A stretch of DNA of 64,000 bases, taken from NCBI RefSeq assembly GCF_011801125.1, contig NZ_CP046171.1:2728001-2792000 (forward strand), read 5' to 3'. Under the pieces are notes generated by a model. The model was given only the letters and a program-made list of their open reading frames with translations, searched no databases and had not been told where the DNA came from. The translations under genes and the position numbers were made by a program. Of the stretch, positions 51,805 through 60,181 are shown one piece after another (position 1 is the stretch's first letter; the number at the start of each line of letters is the position of its first letter). This stretch comes from Nocardia brasiliensis. Lineage in GTDB: Bacteria > Actinomycetota > Actinomycetes > Mycobacteriales > Mycobacteriaceae.

Positions 51805-52272
51805 CTACTCGGAGACGCTTCGGCGGACCATTCGACCGCTGACTTCGACCTCCCCGCGGGATTTCGTCAATGCTGAGTCTCTCGTACACAAGAAGTCGGT
51901 GAGTCGTTCCGACAGTACCGGCCGGTAGGTTTTGGCGAAGTCATCGATACCCGGTTGGCCAGTGATTTGGAGTGCAAATAGCCGGGGGAAGACCAGCGTC
52001 GAAGGGTCTGGGCCGTAGTCGTTGGGGTATTGCGTGGGTTCGGTCGTGGCAGGGACCAGGCGATAGCCAGTGAATCCGGTCGCGGCCAGCGCTTGCGCGA
52101 GTGGCTCGGTCACCCCGGTGAGACCACCGAGGCCAGAGTTGAAAATCTCGCTGTCGATCGGTGCCACCATCGAGAACACCGCGCTGACCAGGGTGCGCGG
52201 ATCGGTGGTGTCGTCCCAGATCTTGCGTGCGTTGTCCGCGGGAACAGGGAAGCTCAGGGTGAACAAGGCCAT
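51805..52272 (-). CDS. Hypothetical protein
   Basis: A 155-residue protein, MALFTLSFPVPADNARKIWD at its start, with a compact mixed composition and no signal peptide. I recognise no family. ATG 52272 is chosen because GAGGAG lies upstream (11-base spacer) and the sequence before it is not protein-like; an ATG at 52326 would add 18 residues. It sits among gene fragments in a decayed zone and may be a cargo gene or partly degraded. Confidence 0.5.
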   Translation of the reverse strand: MALFTLSFPVPADNARKIWDDTTDPRTLVSAVFSMVAPIDSEIFNSGLGGLTGVTEPLAQALAATGFTGYRLVPATTEPTQYPNDYGPDPSTLVFPRLFALQITGQPGIDDFAKTYRPVLSERLTDFLCTRDSALTKSRGEVEVSGRMVRRSVSE

Positions 52273-52378
52273 CGCAGATACAACTCCTCGCGCCATTGAT
52301 GCGTAACCAGGATCCGACCAACTCACGATCAGATTGTCGCGGGACGGGTACTGCGGCCAAGGGCAGACTCACCGGCGA

Positions 52379-52582
52379 ATCCGCGAGGAGTGGGGATATC
52401 CCGATATCGGGATCTACTTCGCGGACTGCCCATCAGCCGGCCACGACATGATCGCACTCGATTACCGGGGCGGTGATGAGCCTCGGGTGGTTCACGTGGA
52501 TCAAGAAGCCGGCTATCGAATCACAACTCTCGCGCCTGATTTCGCGACGTTCATCGACGGCCTCGTCCACGAATGGTGTTGA
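52379..52582 (+). pseudogene. C-terminal half of a SUKH (SMI1/KNR4) immunity-type protein
   Basis: The 67 residues REEWGYPDIGIYFADCPSAG ... HDMIALDYRGGDEPRVVHVD ... DFATFIDGLVHEWC are the conserved C-terminal part of SUKH-1 proteins. These are often immunity proteins to polymorphic toxins. The N-terminal half is absent: sequence before REEWG is unrelated. The gene is truncated and probably inactive, a hint that a toxin-immunity locus once lay here. Confidence 0.7.
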
Positions 52583-52645
52583 AGTTCACCGATAACCGCT
52601 GTCGGGATCGACCAGCGTAGTCAATCCCATCGATGCTGCGGCTCC

Positions 52646-52672
52646 ACAAGACAACCCTTGATTCGGGACACT
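52646..52672. repeat. 27-bp direct repeat, left copy
   Basis: ACAAGACAACCCTTGATTCG and the next 7 bases match 54612-54638 at 24 of 27 positions. The two copies flank the nucleotidyltransferase gene and the following hypothetical gene. An ATCGATG lies near both. The rest of the gap 52583-52726 holds no gene I can support. Confidence 0.5.
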
Positions 52673-52726
52673 GACTGCAGATACGGCCCTCCCCGGTCGG
52701 GTGCGCCCGGCTCGTACGTGTGGATC

Positions 52727-53536
52727 TCAGTCATCGTCGCGGTGACCTGCTGGTTCGGCTTCCTCGACACGATCGCGGACCCAGGCCAGGAAGGTCTGTA
52801 CGTCTGCGGTGGGTAGTTCGAGCGCTGCCGTGCGGGGGCGTTGGAAGCTGCGCACCGCGGTTTCGAGGAGGGGGCGGAAATTCGGCTCGGATTTCGAGAT
52901 CAGTTGTGCGGCATCACGTTTGGCTGCCCATCGGCCGGTACGGCAGAAGGCGACAGAGCGGCAGCCGTTGAGTACCTGATTGTCGGTCAGATGGCCGACG
53001 CCGGTGGTGTGCTCGCGCACCGAGGCCAGTATCGCGGCATAGAGATGACCCTGGGACGGTGCGGCGAGCACTTGACGCACCGGACGCCCGTAAAGGACGC
53101 ATCCGGTCTGGTAGGCGATGGAGCGATCGATGACGTACCAGAATGCCGGTGACGCTGCGGGATCGAAACTGGCACGGTGTGGCAGCAGTGGCCCGGTGTT
53201 GAGATCCAGCAGGTACCCGGCCTGGTCGGACGCCCGGTCGGCAAAAGAGGATTCGTACACAACGAGCTCCAGACCGGCGGCAGGGCACCGCAATGCGTCA
53301 TGCGCCAGCGACTCCGCCAGCTCGCGCACAACGGTGCCGGGAAGCGACGGCTCCACGACCATATTCACGTCGATATCGCTGCGCCCGTGGCGGTAATCGC
53401 CGAGCGCGATCGATCCGACCGCGAAAACACTGACGAGATGGGGGTTGCAGATAGTGCGTGCGCGTTGAACGACCTCCTCCAGGTAAGGCCGCAATTCGAA
53501 GGGAACCGCTGAGGGGTCGAGGAGGGAGCGGGTCAT
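52727..53536 (-). CDS. Nucleotidyltransferase of the aminoglycoside adenylyltransferase (AadA-like) type
   Basis: A 269-residue protein with the polymerase-beta nucleotidyltransferase motif AVGSIALGDYRHGRSDIDV (G41-S42, acidic pair D54 and D56). A C-terminal helical domain contains TDNQVLNGCRSVAFCRTGRW, similar to that of AadA enzymes. AadA proteins adenylylate streptomycin/spectinomycin, but relatives have other substrates, and resistance cannot be claimed. ATG 53536 is chosen: GATACT lies 6 bases ahead, suggesting a leaderless start. It lies within the segment flanked by 27-bp direct repeats. Confidence 0.82.
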   Translation of the reverse strand: MTRSLLDPSAVPFELRPYLEEVVQRARTICNPHLVSVFAVGSIALGDYRHGRSDIDVNMVVEPSLPGTVVRELAESLAHDALRCPAAGLELVVYESSFADRASDQAGYLLDLNTGPLLPHRASFDPAASPAFWYVIDRSIAYQTGCVLYGRPVRQVLAAPSQGHLYAAILASVREHTTGVGHLTDNQVLNGCRSVAFCRTGRWAAKRDAAQLISKSEPNFRPLLETAVRSFQRPRTAALELPTADVQTFLAWVRDRVEEAEPAGHRDDD

Positions 53537-53928
53537 GCTGTCAGTATCCAGGTCACCGGAATCGACTCCCCTTGATCGCATACGTGGCCGACAATGTCGC
53601 GTACCGGTACCCGCCCCGCCGCGACGCGAAGGCCGCGTCGATCGACATCACTGCGCACACTGTCGACTGCGTTAGGTGTGTCGCGAATTGTCCTGCTCCG
53701 CAGAAGGTTTGAGCGTGGGCGAGATCCGCACTGGCATCGATGTCCAGACGGACACCGCCGTCAGATCGATCGGGCCAGACCTGCGACGAGTACAACCGCT
53801 GAGCGGTATGTCCTAGTATGGACGGCGTCTGGCTACGGGTCCTTCCTATCCCGCGCAAACCATTGAGGTGCAGCGGCATTCATTGAACGACCACGGTCTG
53901 AAGTGTCGACCTCGAGCGGTCCGCCGCG
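53537..53928. other. Intergenic stretch without a recognisable gene
   Basis: About 390 bases between the nucleotidyltransferase start and the end of the next leftward gene. A leftward open frame of about 108 codons (residues such as VRLDIDASADLAHAQTFCGA) is present but matches no family I know and lacks a good start signal. It may be a fossil. Only the nucleotidyltransferase promoter is supported. Confidence 0.35.
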
Positions 53929-54594
53929 TTATCGAAACTCGGCGACGGCGCGCATTCCCAAGTCGATATCACAGTATGCGGCAACTGGGCCGAACGCGGC
54001 GCGCAGGTGCTCGGCGGTCAGATGGCGACCGGCTGCCCACAAAGCCTCGAGGGCCGCCTCGTCGGGTGTGAAATCTTCCAGGGCCGCCTGGTCGGCGTCC
54101 TCGTCGAGGGCGCTTTGTGCGGCACCCATCAGGGCTTCCATGACCAAACCCCCGACATCCGGCGTCGCCCCGGCGAACCCGTCGTCGACATCGTAATCAA
54201 CACGCAGCCAATGGTTTCCATCGAATCCGTAGGCGAAGGATATGGTTGGTGCCCAACTCGCCGGGTCGTTGCCGAGCTCATCGATCGCGCTCCGCCACCA
54301 TTCCGGAACCCCGGCGAGCACATCGATCTCTTCGACGCCTTCGAAGTCCTCGCGAAAGCAAGTCTGGGAGAACTCGAGGTCGCGTCCGCACAGCACCGCT
54401 CGCTTGTCCGGCAGCAGCACCAGCTCCGCCCAGTTGCCGCCGCCGTCGTCATAGTGCGCGAACCGATGCCGTGACCTCAGTTCTTCTACCCCGACCGAAC
54501 TCGAGTCGCACGCGGCGTATTCAACAGCCGCGCAGACGGCCCACTCATCCCAGAGATGCTCCGGCTTCGTCAGGTTGACAGTCGTGAATCCCAC
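53929..54594 (-). CDS. Acidic hypothetical protein
   Basis: A strongly acidic protein of 221 residues (many Asp/Glu, e.g. DLEFSQTCFREDFEGVEEID). It has tryptophan-rich patches (VPEWWRSAI, NHWLRVDYDVDD) and a helical C-terminus with ALMGAAQSALDEDADQAALE. Such acidic, Trp-rich, single-domain proteins near toxin loci are often immunity proteins, but no named family is recognised. GTG 54594 has GGAG 4 bases upstream; TTG 54615 would add seven residues. The gene ends in the decayed zone and starts close to the right 27-bp repeat. Confidence 0.6.
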   Translation of the reverse strand: MGFTTVNLTKPEHLWDEWAVCAAVEYAACDSSSVGVEELRSRHRFAHYDDGGGNWAELVLLPDKRAVLCGRDLEFSQTCFREDFEGVEEIDVLAGVPEWWRSAIDELGNDPASWAPTISFAYGFDGNHWLRVDYDVDDGFAGATPDVGGLVMEALMGAAQSALDEDADQAALEDFTPDEAALEALWAAGRHLTAEHLRAAFGPVAAYCDIDLGMRAVAEFR

Positions 54595-54611
54595 AGTGCT
54601 CCAATCGATGA

Positions 54612-54638
54612 ACAAGACAACGCTCGATTCGAGACACT
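54612..54638. repeat. 27-bp direct repeat, right copy
   Basis: ACAAGACAACGCTCGATTCG and the next 7 bases match 52646-52672 at 24 of 27 positions. The inner CTCGATTCGAG is nearly self-complementary. It lies at the 5' side of the acidic hypothetical gene. The remainder of the gap up to 54878 contains no gene I can support. Confidence 0.5.
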
Positions 54639-54878
54639 AGCCGCGCGCACCGACAAAGCACGTGTCGGCGACATCCCTCGGGACCTGGAGCAGTGAGTTC
54701 TGACGCTTGGAGGCCGGTTGTGCGGGAAGGGATTCGGGTGGTTCGACCGGGTGGTTGTTGGGTCGATGGCTGGGTGTGGCCCCGAGAAACAGGGGCAGGA
54801 GCGGGGTTCGGGCGGCCGATACGATCAAGCTTTCTCGGCCGATTGTTCACGGATTTTCCGTGCCGACATCAGGAGTAG

Positions 54879-55178
54879 GTGGCGCGGACTGTGGGTGGGT
54901 TCGAGGTCGAGATCGGTCAGCTGCGATCGGCGGCGGACGCGGCGGGATCGGCTGCGGCGCAGGCCAGGGAGGTCGCCCCGGGGACCGGGTTGGCGGCGAT
55001 CGCGACCGCATTGCCCGGCGGGGAGGCGGCCGTGCGGGCACCTGCCCTGGCCACGACGTTCGACGAGCGTGCGCGGGGGTGGGCCGACGAGATCGGTGGG
55101 TGGAACGCGGCGGTGCTCGCGGCGGTGAAGTTGTACACCGAGAACGAGGCAGAGGCCGAAAGGGCTTTCCGGCGATGA
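54879..55178 (+). CDS. Small helical WXG100-like secretion partner
   Basis: A 99-residue, alanine-rich helical protein (GGFEVEIGQLRSAADAAGSA ... GWADEIGGWNAAVLAAVKLY). It has the size and composition of the WXG100/DUF2580-type proteins that accompany type VII secretion substrates. The turn motif is not a strict WxG; GWADEIGGW lies where the helix-turn-helix would be. AGGAG precedes the GTG start. Its stop overlaps the next ATG (ATGA), so it is co-translated with the large downstream protein. Confidence 0.7.
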   Translation: MARTVGGFEVEIGQLRSAADAAGSAAAQAREVAPGTGLAAIATALPGGEAAVRAPALATTFDERARGWADEIGGWNAAVLAAVKLYTENEAEAERAFRR

Positions 55179-56572
55179 CCATCGGGTACGACGACGTCCG
55201 CGCATGGGACGCAAAGGCCCTCGATACGGTGGCGGTCACGCTGCGTGAGCGGCGTGACAAACTGATCGGCCTACAGGACGAACTCGACGACGCCAGGAGA
55301 TTGCCCGACTGGCATGGCCCGGCGAGCGAGCGGGCGCGCGGTTCGCTGAGCGACACGCGCGACAATGCCGAGATCCTCACCGCGGAACTGTCCGCCGTGG
55401 AACGCGCGCTGAAGAACGCGTCCGATGATGTGGCCGCGCTGCGGACCCGGGTCGCCAACAACGACGCGCTCGCCGACACCTACCTGTTCCAGATCGCCGC
55501 CGACGGCACCATCGTGGACAACAAGCCACCGGACCCGCCGCCGAGATCACGAGTCGAGGCCGAAGATCGCGCCGAGGCCCGCAGGCATCGCGAAACCATC
55601 AGGCAGCAGTTGGGGCGCGAAACCAGGGCGATACTCACGACGGCGAAACACATCGACGCCGCGATCGCGCTGGTGCTGCGGCTCGCGCAGGACCGCAAGA
55701 TCAGCGACCACGGCGCGACCACCCTGGCCGGGGCGCAGAAGGGCGGGGAACTCGACGCCGGAGTGGCCGAGATGGAGCATGCGCTGCGTGATGCGGGTCT
55801 GCTGACCGGGCCGCCGGTGAGCGGCTACTACCGGCAGTGGCTCGAGAACGCCGTGCGCCGGGGCGTCTCGATCGACACGATCAAGCAGATCGTCGCCGAC
55901 CACCACATCACACCTGAGGATTTCAAGATCCTGGACAGGCTGCAGGAGATCCGCGAGGACGAGGATGGCGACGGTATCTTCAAGTCGTACTTCCTGTTAC
56001 CGACCGATATCAGCGCGGCCGACGCCGCCAAGGCGGTGCGCATGACCTATCTCTTGAACGCGGGCACCGACTACGGCACCGAAGGCGAGCAGACCGACTT
56101 CGCGCCGACCCCGTACAGTTCAGAAGAGCTGCGGCGGATCACCGAGCGGCAGCGGCACAACGCCTGGAGCTATGACGAAGATGTGGGATTCGTGCACGGC
56201 AACGGCGGTCGGCTGGTGACCACGCCGAACGGCATCATGATGGGCCTGGGCGGGAATTCGATCCAGGATCGGTTCAGCACGAACGCGGGCACGACCTGGG
56301 GCGACACGTTCATGCTCGACATCGACGATCCGGAAGATCCGGCCCAGCAGATCCGGGAGGTGGCCAGGTCGGGTCACGCCTGGTTCGAGGGCGACAACGG
56401 CGTGTATCGCGGACGGCTCGACCTGGACCGACTGCTGCACCACGAGGAGCGGCACTCCCAGCAGTGGGGGCGAGAAGGCTACACGCAGTTCGTCACCTCC
56501 TATATCTGGGAGCAGATCACCGGGGGCGACGAGACCGAAAGGGACGCAGGCCTTTCCGATGGCGGATATTAG
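55175..56572 (+). CDS. Putative type VII secretion effector with C-terminal HExxH motif
   Basis: A 465-residue protein without a signal peptide. Residues 1-115 are a helical WxG-bearing head (LPDWHGPASERARGSL, W46-G48), as in actinobacterial polymorphic toxins. A helical middle (about 120-310) includes AVRRGVSIDTIKQIVADHHI. The C-terminal 150 residues are globular, with THEDGVG-like beta sequence and LLHHEERHSQQWGREGY; H423-E424-x-x-H427 is a zinc-protease-type HExxH. I infer a secreted metalloenzyme, possibly an antibacterial or host-directed effector. Downstream overlapping genes encode a lipoprotein and a small membrane protein. The toxin family is not one I can name. Confidence 0.7.
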   Translation: MTIGYDDVRAWDAKALDTVAVTLRERRDKLIGLQDELDDARRLPDWHGPASERARGSLSDTRDNAEILTAELSAVERALKNASDDVAALRTRVANNDALADTYLFQIAADGTIVDNKPPDPPPRSRVEAEDRAEARRHRETIRQQLGRETRAILTTAKHIDAAIALVLRLAQDRKISDHGATTLAGAQKGGELDAGVAEMEHALRDAGLLTGPPVSGYYRQWLENAVRRGVSIDTIKQIVADHHITPEDFKILDRLQEIREDEDGDGIFKSYFLLPTDISAADAAKAVRMTYLLNAGTDYGTEGEQTDFAPTPYSSEELRRITERQRHNAWSYDEDVGFVHGNGGRLVTTPNGIMMGLGGNSIQDRFSTNAGTTWGDTFMLDIDDPEDPAQQIREVARSGHAWFEGDNGVYRGRLDLDRLLHHEERHSQQWGREGYTQFVTSYIWEQITGGDETERDAGLSDGGY

Positions 56573-57113
56573 GTGGTCGCGCGTCGTCACCGCCGCCCTG
56601 CTCCTGGCGGCGGTGACGACGGCGTGCGATACCCGGGCGCAGTACGCCCCTTCGCTGCCGCCCGCGGCCGGGTTCCGCGTCGACGACGGCGTCCTGAAAC
56701 TCTGGACGGGCACCCCGTGCGCGGGCGTCACCGCGGTGACGTTGATCTTCGACTCCGGCACGCGGCACAGCGCCGAACAGAGGTGGAGCGCGCCGCGGCC
56801 CGGCGTCCTCGTCGAGCGGATGGACCTGGTGCGGACCGCGGGCCCGGCCGCGTCGGACACCGGCGGTCCGTTGCAGGTGCGTGCGCCGCTGCCCGCAGGC
56901 TATGACTGGACCACGGCGGGCTCCCTGCACTTCTCCGTCGACGGTCCGCCGTCCTACGGCGCGCGGGTCGACATCGCGCAGGTGTTGCGCGAATCGGCCC
57001 AGTACCCTTCCGGGAGTTACCTTTTCGGCACGCGTGGCTGGATGGACGCGGCGGACGTCCAGCGCGAGAACCGTAAATCCTTCCTGACCATCTGCACTCC
57101 GGACCCGGAGTGA
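56559..57113 (+). CDS. Lipoprotein of the putative effector operon
   Basis: A 184-residue protein with a lipoprotein signal (SRVVTAALLLAAVTTAC, acylated Cys near residue 23). Its exported domain is beta-rich (VTLIFDSGTRHSAEQRW, GSLHFSVDGPPSYGARVDIA), with cysteines at about 54 and 179 that may form a disulfide. It overlaps the effector gene by 14 bases and the next gene by four. Such placement suits an immunity or anchoring lipoprotein; this is inference. Confidence 0.72.
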   Translation: MADIRWSRVVTAALLLAAVTTACDTRAQYAPSLPPAAGFRVDDGVLKLWTGTPCAGVTAVTLIFDSGTRHSAEQRWSAPRPGVLVERMDLVRTAGPAASDTGGPLQVRAPLPAGYDWTTAGSLHFSVDGPPSYGARVDIAQVLRESAQYPSGSYLFGTRGWMDAADVQRENRKSFLTICTPDPE

Positions 57114-57382
57114 CCGGGTCGGACCGCCAGCCCATGGCCATGCCGGAGCGGTCCGGTCGTCCGAACGCGGTGCGGACAGTGTTGCGGCGCTTGGTGTTCG
57201 GCGCGTTCGTCGGCACCGTCACCGCTATCGTGCTGCTCGTTGGCATGGTCGTGCTCAGCGTGGCCGGAGTGCTCTTCGACCCGCACGGCTACGGCATGTT
57301 CGGCGCGATCTTGGGCACGGCGGTCCTGACTCCGGTCGGGTTGCTACTGTGGTGGTTGTACGTCGTAGCGCGCCGACACTGA
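57110..57382 (+). CDS. Small two-helix membrane protein
   Basis: A 90-residue protein with a basic N-terminus and two membrane helices (about 28-52, VFGAFVGTVTAIVLLVGMVV, and 62-85, MFGAILGTAVLTPVGLLLWW). The GTG start overlaps the lipoprotein stop (GTGA). It is the last gene of the four-gene unit. No family is recognised; a role in export or immunity is possible. Confidence 0.7.
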   Translation: MTGSDRQPMAMPERSGRPNAVRTVLRRLVFGAFVGTVTAIVLLVGMVVLSVAGVLFDPHGYGMFGAILGTAVLTPVGLLLWWLYVVARRH

Positions 57383-57421
57383 AAGTTCCTACCTACCTCG
57401 GTAATCCGAGCGTGGGCGTGG

Positions 57422-58363
57422 CTACTTGTTGTCGATCCGGCCGATCGGCGTCGGCGCGGCGAGTTCGGACCGGAGCTGCCGCCACGGGGCGGGATCGATG
57501 TCCATGGCGTCGCGGAGGTAGGCCCAGGCGGCGTGGCGGACCAGCGCGACGCGTTCGGGACTCTCGTCGGTGGTGTCGGCGGCGTTGTAGCTGTGGATGC
57601 CGCCGAGCATGTGTTCGCCACCGAAGAGCGTGAGCAGGCTGGTGGCACCGGGACTGTAGGTATACACGTCGGTGAACCAGTCGGGGCCGCGGGTCGAGAG
57701 GGCGGAGTGGTCGTGGTCGCCCGCGACGACGAGGGTCGGGGTGTGCAGCCGGGTGAAATCGGGGCTCATGAAGGGGAAATTCTCAGCCGCGAACGGCGAC
57801 AGAACGTCCCCGCCCAATCCGGTAGTGGCAAGCAGCACACCGGCTTTCACGCGGTCGTCGGTCAGGTCGGGTCCGGGCGTGCCGTCCGGGCCGAGTACGC
57901 GGGCGCCGAGCAGCATGCCGACGGTCTGCCCGCCCCACGAGTGCCCGGCGACGGCGAGGCGGTCGTGATCCACCCGGGCGCCGAGTCCCGGCACGGCCGC
58001 GAGGACGCGGTCGAGCTCGTCGAGTACGCGCAGCACGTCCTGCACGCGGAACTCCCAGATCTTCGGGTAGCGCGGGTCTTCCGGTGTGAGCCCGAGCGTG
58101 CGGGAATCGAGGAAGGTCGGCTGCACGACGACGAACCCGTTGGCTGCCCAGTGGTCCACCAGCGGGTCGTAAGAGGACATCGACTTGCCGAAACCGTGCG
58201 CGAGCACGAGCACCGGCAGACCGGTGCCTTCGGTGGGTGCGCTGACACGTGCCTGCACGTCTGTACCGCGTTCAGGTGCGGGCAGGACGACCGGCTTGAC
58301 GCTGATGAGCGGTGTGCCGAGCGCGGCGACGGGGCCGGTGGTGACCGGGGCTGGAGTAGGCAT
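57422..58363 (-). CDS. Alpha/beta-hydrolase (chlorophyllase/PET-hydrolase-like)
   Basis: A 313-residue soluble hydrolase. The oxyanion region LVLAHGFGKSMSSYDPLVDH, nucleophile elbow VAGHSWGGQT, acid in VVAGDHDHSAL and histidine in FGGEHMLGGIH are all present. The order and spacing resemble chlorophyllase and cutinase-like esterases. No signal peptide is seen, so it acts inside the cell. AAGGGA lies 6 bases ahead of ATG 58363. It is divergent from a TetR gene with a shared control region, so it is probably repressed by that regulator. Confidence 0.88.
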   Translation of the reverse strand: MPTPAPVTTGPVAALGTPLISVKPVVLPAPERGTDVQARVSAPTEGTGLPVLVLAHGFGKSMSSYDPLVDHWAANGFVVVQPTFLDSRTLGLTPEDPRYPKIWEFRVQDVLRVLDELDRVLAAVPGLGARVDHDRLAVAGHSWGGQTVGMLLGARVLGPDGTPGPDLTDDRVKAGVLLATTGLGGDVLSPFAAENFPFMSPDFTRLHTPTLVVAGDHDHSALSTRGPDWFTDVYTYSPGATSLLTLFGGEHMLGGIHSYNAADTTDESPERVALVRHAAWAYLRDAMDIDPAPWRQLRSELAAPTPIGRIDNK

Positions 58364-58452
58364 GGGGAGTCCCTTCGAGCGTGATGGGCGGCGCTTCCCG
58401 CCGTGCGCCGCGTCGGTGCCGCGGGCGGCCGTAAGCGGATAGACTGACGAAG

Positions 58453-58488
58453 CGGAGCGCTGTTCCGAATATACGGAGCGGTGTTCCG
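58453..58488. promoter_or_regulatory. Paired TetR-type operators between hydrolase and tetR
   Basis: CGGAGCGCTGTTCCG (58453-58467) and CGGAGCGGTGTTCCG (58474-58488) differ by one base and are 21 bases apart, two helical turns. Each is an imperfect palindrome of the GGAxCGxxGTTCC kind common for TetR repressors. They lie in the divergent promoter region of the hydrolase and the regulator. Confidence 0.7.
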
Positions 58489-58522
58489 CTTGGCAACCGA
58501 TGTTCGAGGAAGGGCTTTTCGC

Positions 58523-59110
58523 GTGGGTGCTGACGAGGAGGCATTGCCGACCGGGCAATCGGCGAAGCGCGCGGATGCGCGGCGCAACGAGCGTGCGCTG
58601 CTGGACGCCGCGGCCGCGGTGTTCGTCACCGATGGGGTGAACGCGCCGGTGCGCAAGGTCGCCGCCGCGGCCGGAGTCGGCATGGGCACCATCTACCGGC
58701 ATTTCCCCACCCGCGCGGACCTGGTCGCGGCGGTCTATCGGCATCAGGTCGACGCGTGCGCCGAGGCCGGGCCCGCTTTGCTCGCGGACGCGGCGTCGCC
58801 GTTCGAGGCGCTGCGCCGGTGGGTGGCATTGTTCGTGGATTTTCTGGCGACCAAACACGGGCTCGCCGCCGCGATGCGCAACGACCCCGACGGATTCTCC
58901 GGCCTGCACGCGCTCTTCCTGGACCGGTTGGTTCCGGTATTCGACGAAATACTCTGTGCGGCACGGGATAAGGGTGAGATTGTCGCCGATGTGGGCGCCT
59001 ATCAGTTGATGCGCGCCATCGGTGACATCTGTGCGGGGGCGGACTCGCCTGATCCGCACTACGACGCGCGCATCACCATCGGTCTGCTGCTCGACGGCTG
59101 TCGGCGGTGA
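58523..59110 (+). CDS. TetR-family transcriptional regulator
   Basis: A 195-residue TetR protein with the HTH at about 20-68 (NAPVRKVAAAAGVGMGTIYR, HFPTRADLVAAVYRH) and the C-terminal domain common in SACE_7040-like regulators (LMRAIGDICAGADS). GTG 58523 is chosen because GAGGAAGGG lies 9 bases upstream; a GTG at 58481 would run through the operator. It is predicted to repress itself and the divergent hydrolase by the paired operators. Confidence 0.9.
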   Translation: MGADEEALPTGQSAKRADARRNERALLDAAAAVFVTDGVNAPVRKVAAAAGVGMGTIYRHFPTRADLVAAVYRHQVDACAEAGPALLADAASPFEALRRWVALFVDFLATKHGLAAAMRNDPDGFSGLHALFLDRLVPVFDEILCAARDKGEIVADVGAYQLMRAIGDICAGADSPDPHYDARITIGLLLDGCRR

Positions 59111-59120
59111 GGGCCGCCGG

Positions 59121-59666
59121 TCAGGCGGACTCGTCCAGCAGGTGCGCGTGCCAGACCGCCGCGGCCTGCTGGTGCGAGTCGACGCCCGTATAGAAGGAGT
59201 CGGCCAGCTCGCCGTAGTCGGGATCGGTAAATCCTTGGGTGTCAATGAATTTCGGTCGATACACGGCGAACTTGCCGGTGGGCGACTGGGGGCGGTACGG
59301 GACCGCCATCCGCATCGACCGCGGCTGCGGGGTGTATTCGACGGCGTCGATGATCAAAGCGTCGGTGCGGCCGCGGGGCAGATGCAGGAAGGCGTCGACG
59401 AGCAGTACCGCGCGGATCCACTGGGGTCTGCCGATCTGTAATCGCTCCGACCCGAGGTGTGCCGCCTCGGCGGGATCATCTGAGAGTAGGCGCTCCAGGC
59501 CTTCCGACCCGTCGGTAGCCGCGTAACCGAGCAGCGGAGTGAGCATATCGCCGTCGGAGACGCTCCAGATACCGTGCGCCGCATAGAAACCGGCACTCTT
59601 GGCAATCGCGTACACCATTGCCAGACCATATCCGGAACCGTGCCGGTAGGAGTGCGAAACGGGCAC
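59121..59666 (-). CDS. Hypothetical protein
   Basis: A protein of about 181 residues with no recognised family. It contains SGYGLAMVYAIAKSAGFYAA, an acidic middle (EGLERLLSDDPAEAAHLGSE) and a tyrosine/proline-rich C-terminal half (VEYTPQPRSMRMAVPYRPQS, AVYRPKFIDTQGFTDPDYGE). No signal peptide or membrane segment is apparent. The start is uncertain: GTG 59666 is used, while ATG 59720 or ATG 59618 are possible. It converges on the TetR gene with a 10-base gap. Confidence 0.55.
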   Translation of the reverse strand: MPVSHSYRHGSGYGLAMVYAIAKSAGFYAAHGIWSVSDGDMLTPLLGYAATDGSEGLERLLSDDPAEAAHLGSERLQIGRPQWIRAVLLVDAFLHLPRGRTDALIIDAVEYTPQPRSMRMAVPYRPQSPTGKFAVYRPKFIDTQGFTDPDYGELADSFYTGVDSHQQAAAVWHAHLLDESA

Positions 59667-59940
59667 GCGCTTGTGTCTCAATCTCCGCCCGCTGCTGGTC
59701 TGAGACACGCTGTGGCACAAGACATCCGATGTATATTCCGCTCGGGGTCTGGCGCCATACGATCCGTGCTGCTGGACCGGCGTATCGCCCTTTCCGATGC
59801 ACGATCGGTCGGGTGAATAACGGGCGGTACAACTTTCGACTACTTGACACGGAAGCCGTTGGCGGACACCGTATAAGAAGGCTGCGCGATATCTCGGCGA
59901 CGGCCATCCCCGGTTGTCGCTCCCGCACGCTGGTTCGGTT

Positions 59941-60181
59941 CATGTCTATCGCTGTGCGCGCACGGCTCGCGCGCCTTCCTGTGGCCTGGCTCGCGTTCTC
60001 CTCGTGGTGCTGCTCGGCGCCGTCGGGTCGCTGGTGACTTATACGAGCGCTTGTTTCGCGCTGGAGTGCCGCGAATCCCTGGTGCCGCTGTCGCCTGGAT
60101 CGGGGCCGGCCTCGCGCCGCTCGCCGCCGGCATCATGCTCTTCGTCGGCGGGCGCGCCGGCGGTTCGCCCCGTAGGTAGTT
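59941..60181 (+). pseudogene. Degraded small membrane protein gene
   Basis: Three frames in succession encode pieces of a plausible two-helix membrane protein: MSIAVRARLARLPVAWLAF, then LLVVLLGAVGSLVTYTSA, then VAWIGAGLAPLAAGIMLFVG ending at TAG near 60181. Two frameshifts are needed to read through. Upstream (59844-59877) TTGACA and TATAAG are present but 22 bases apart, a poor promoter. I read this as a decayed gene. Confidence 0.4.

Noticed and set aside
52727..53536. Calling the nucleotidyltransferase an aminoglycoside resistance gene
   Set aside because: Only the general fold and a weak AadA-like C-terminal domain are visible; resistance cannot be inferred without testing.
50977..54878. 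An intact transposon or insertion sequence explaining the fossil zone
   Set aside because: No transposase-like protein and no terminal inverted repeats with target duplications were found; only the 27-bp direct repeats are present.
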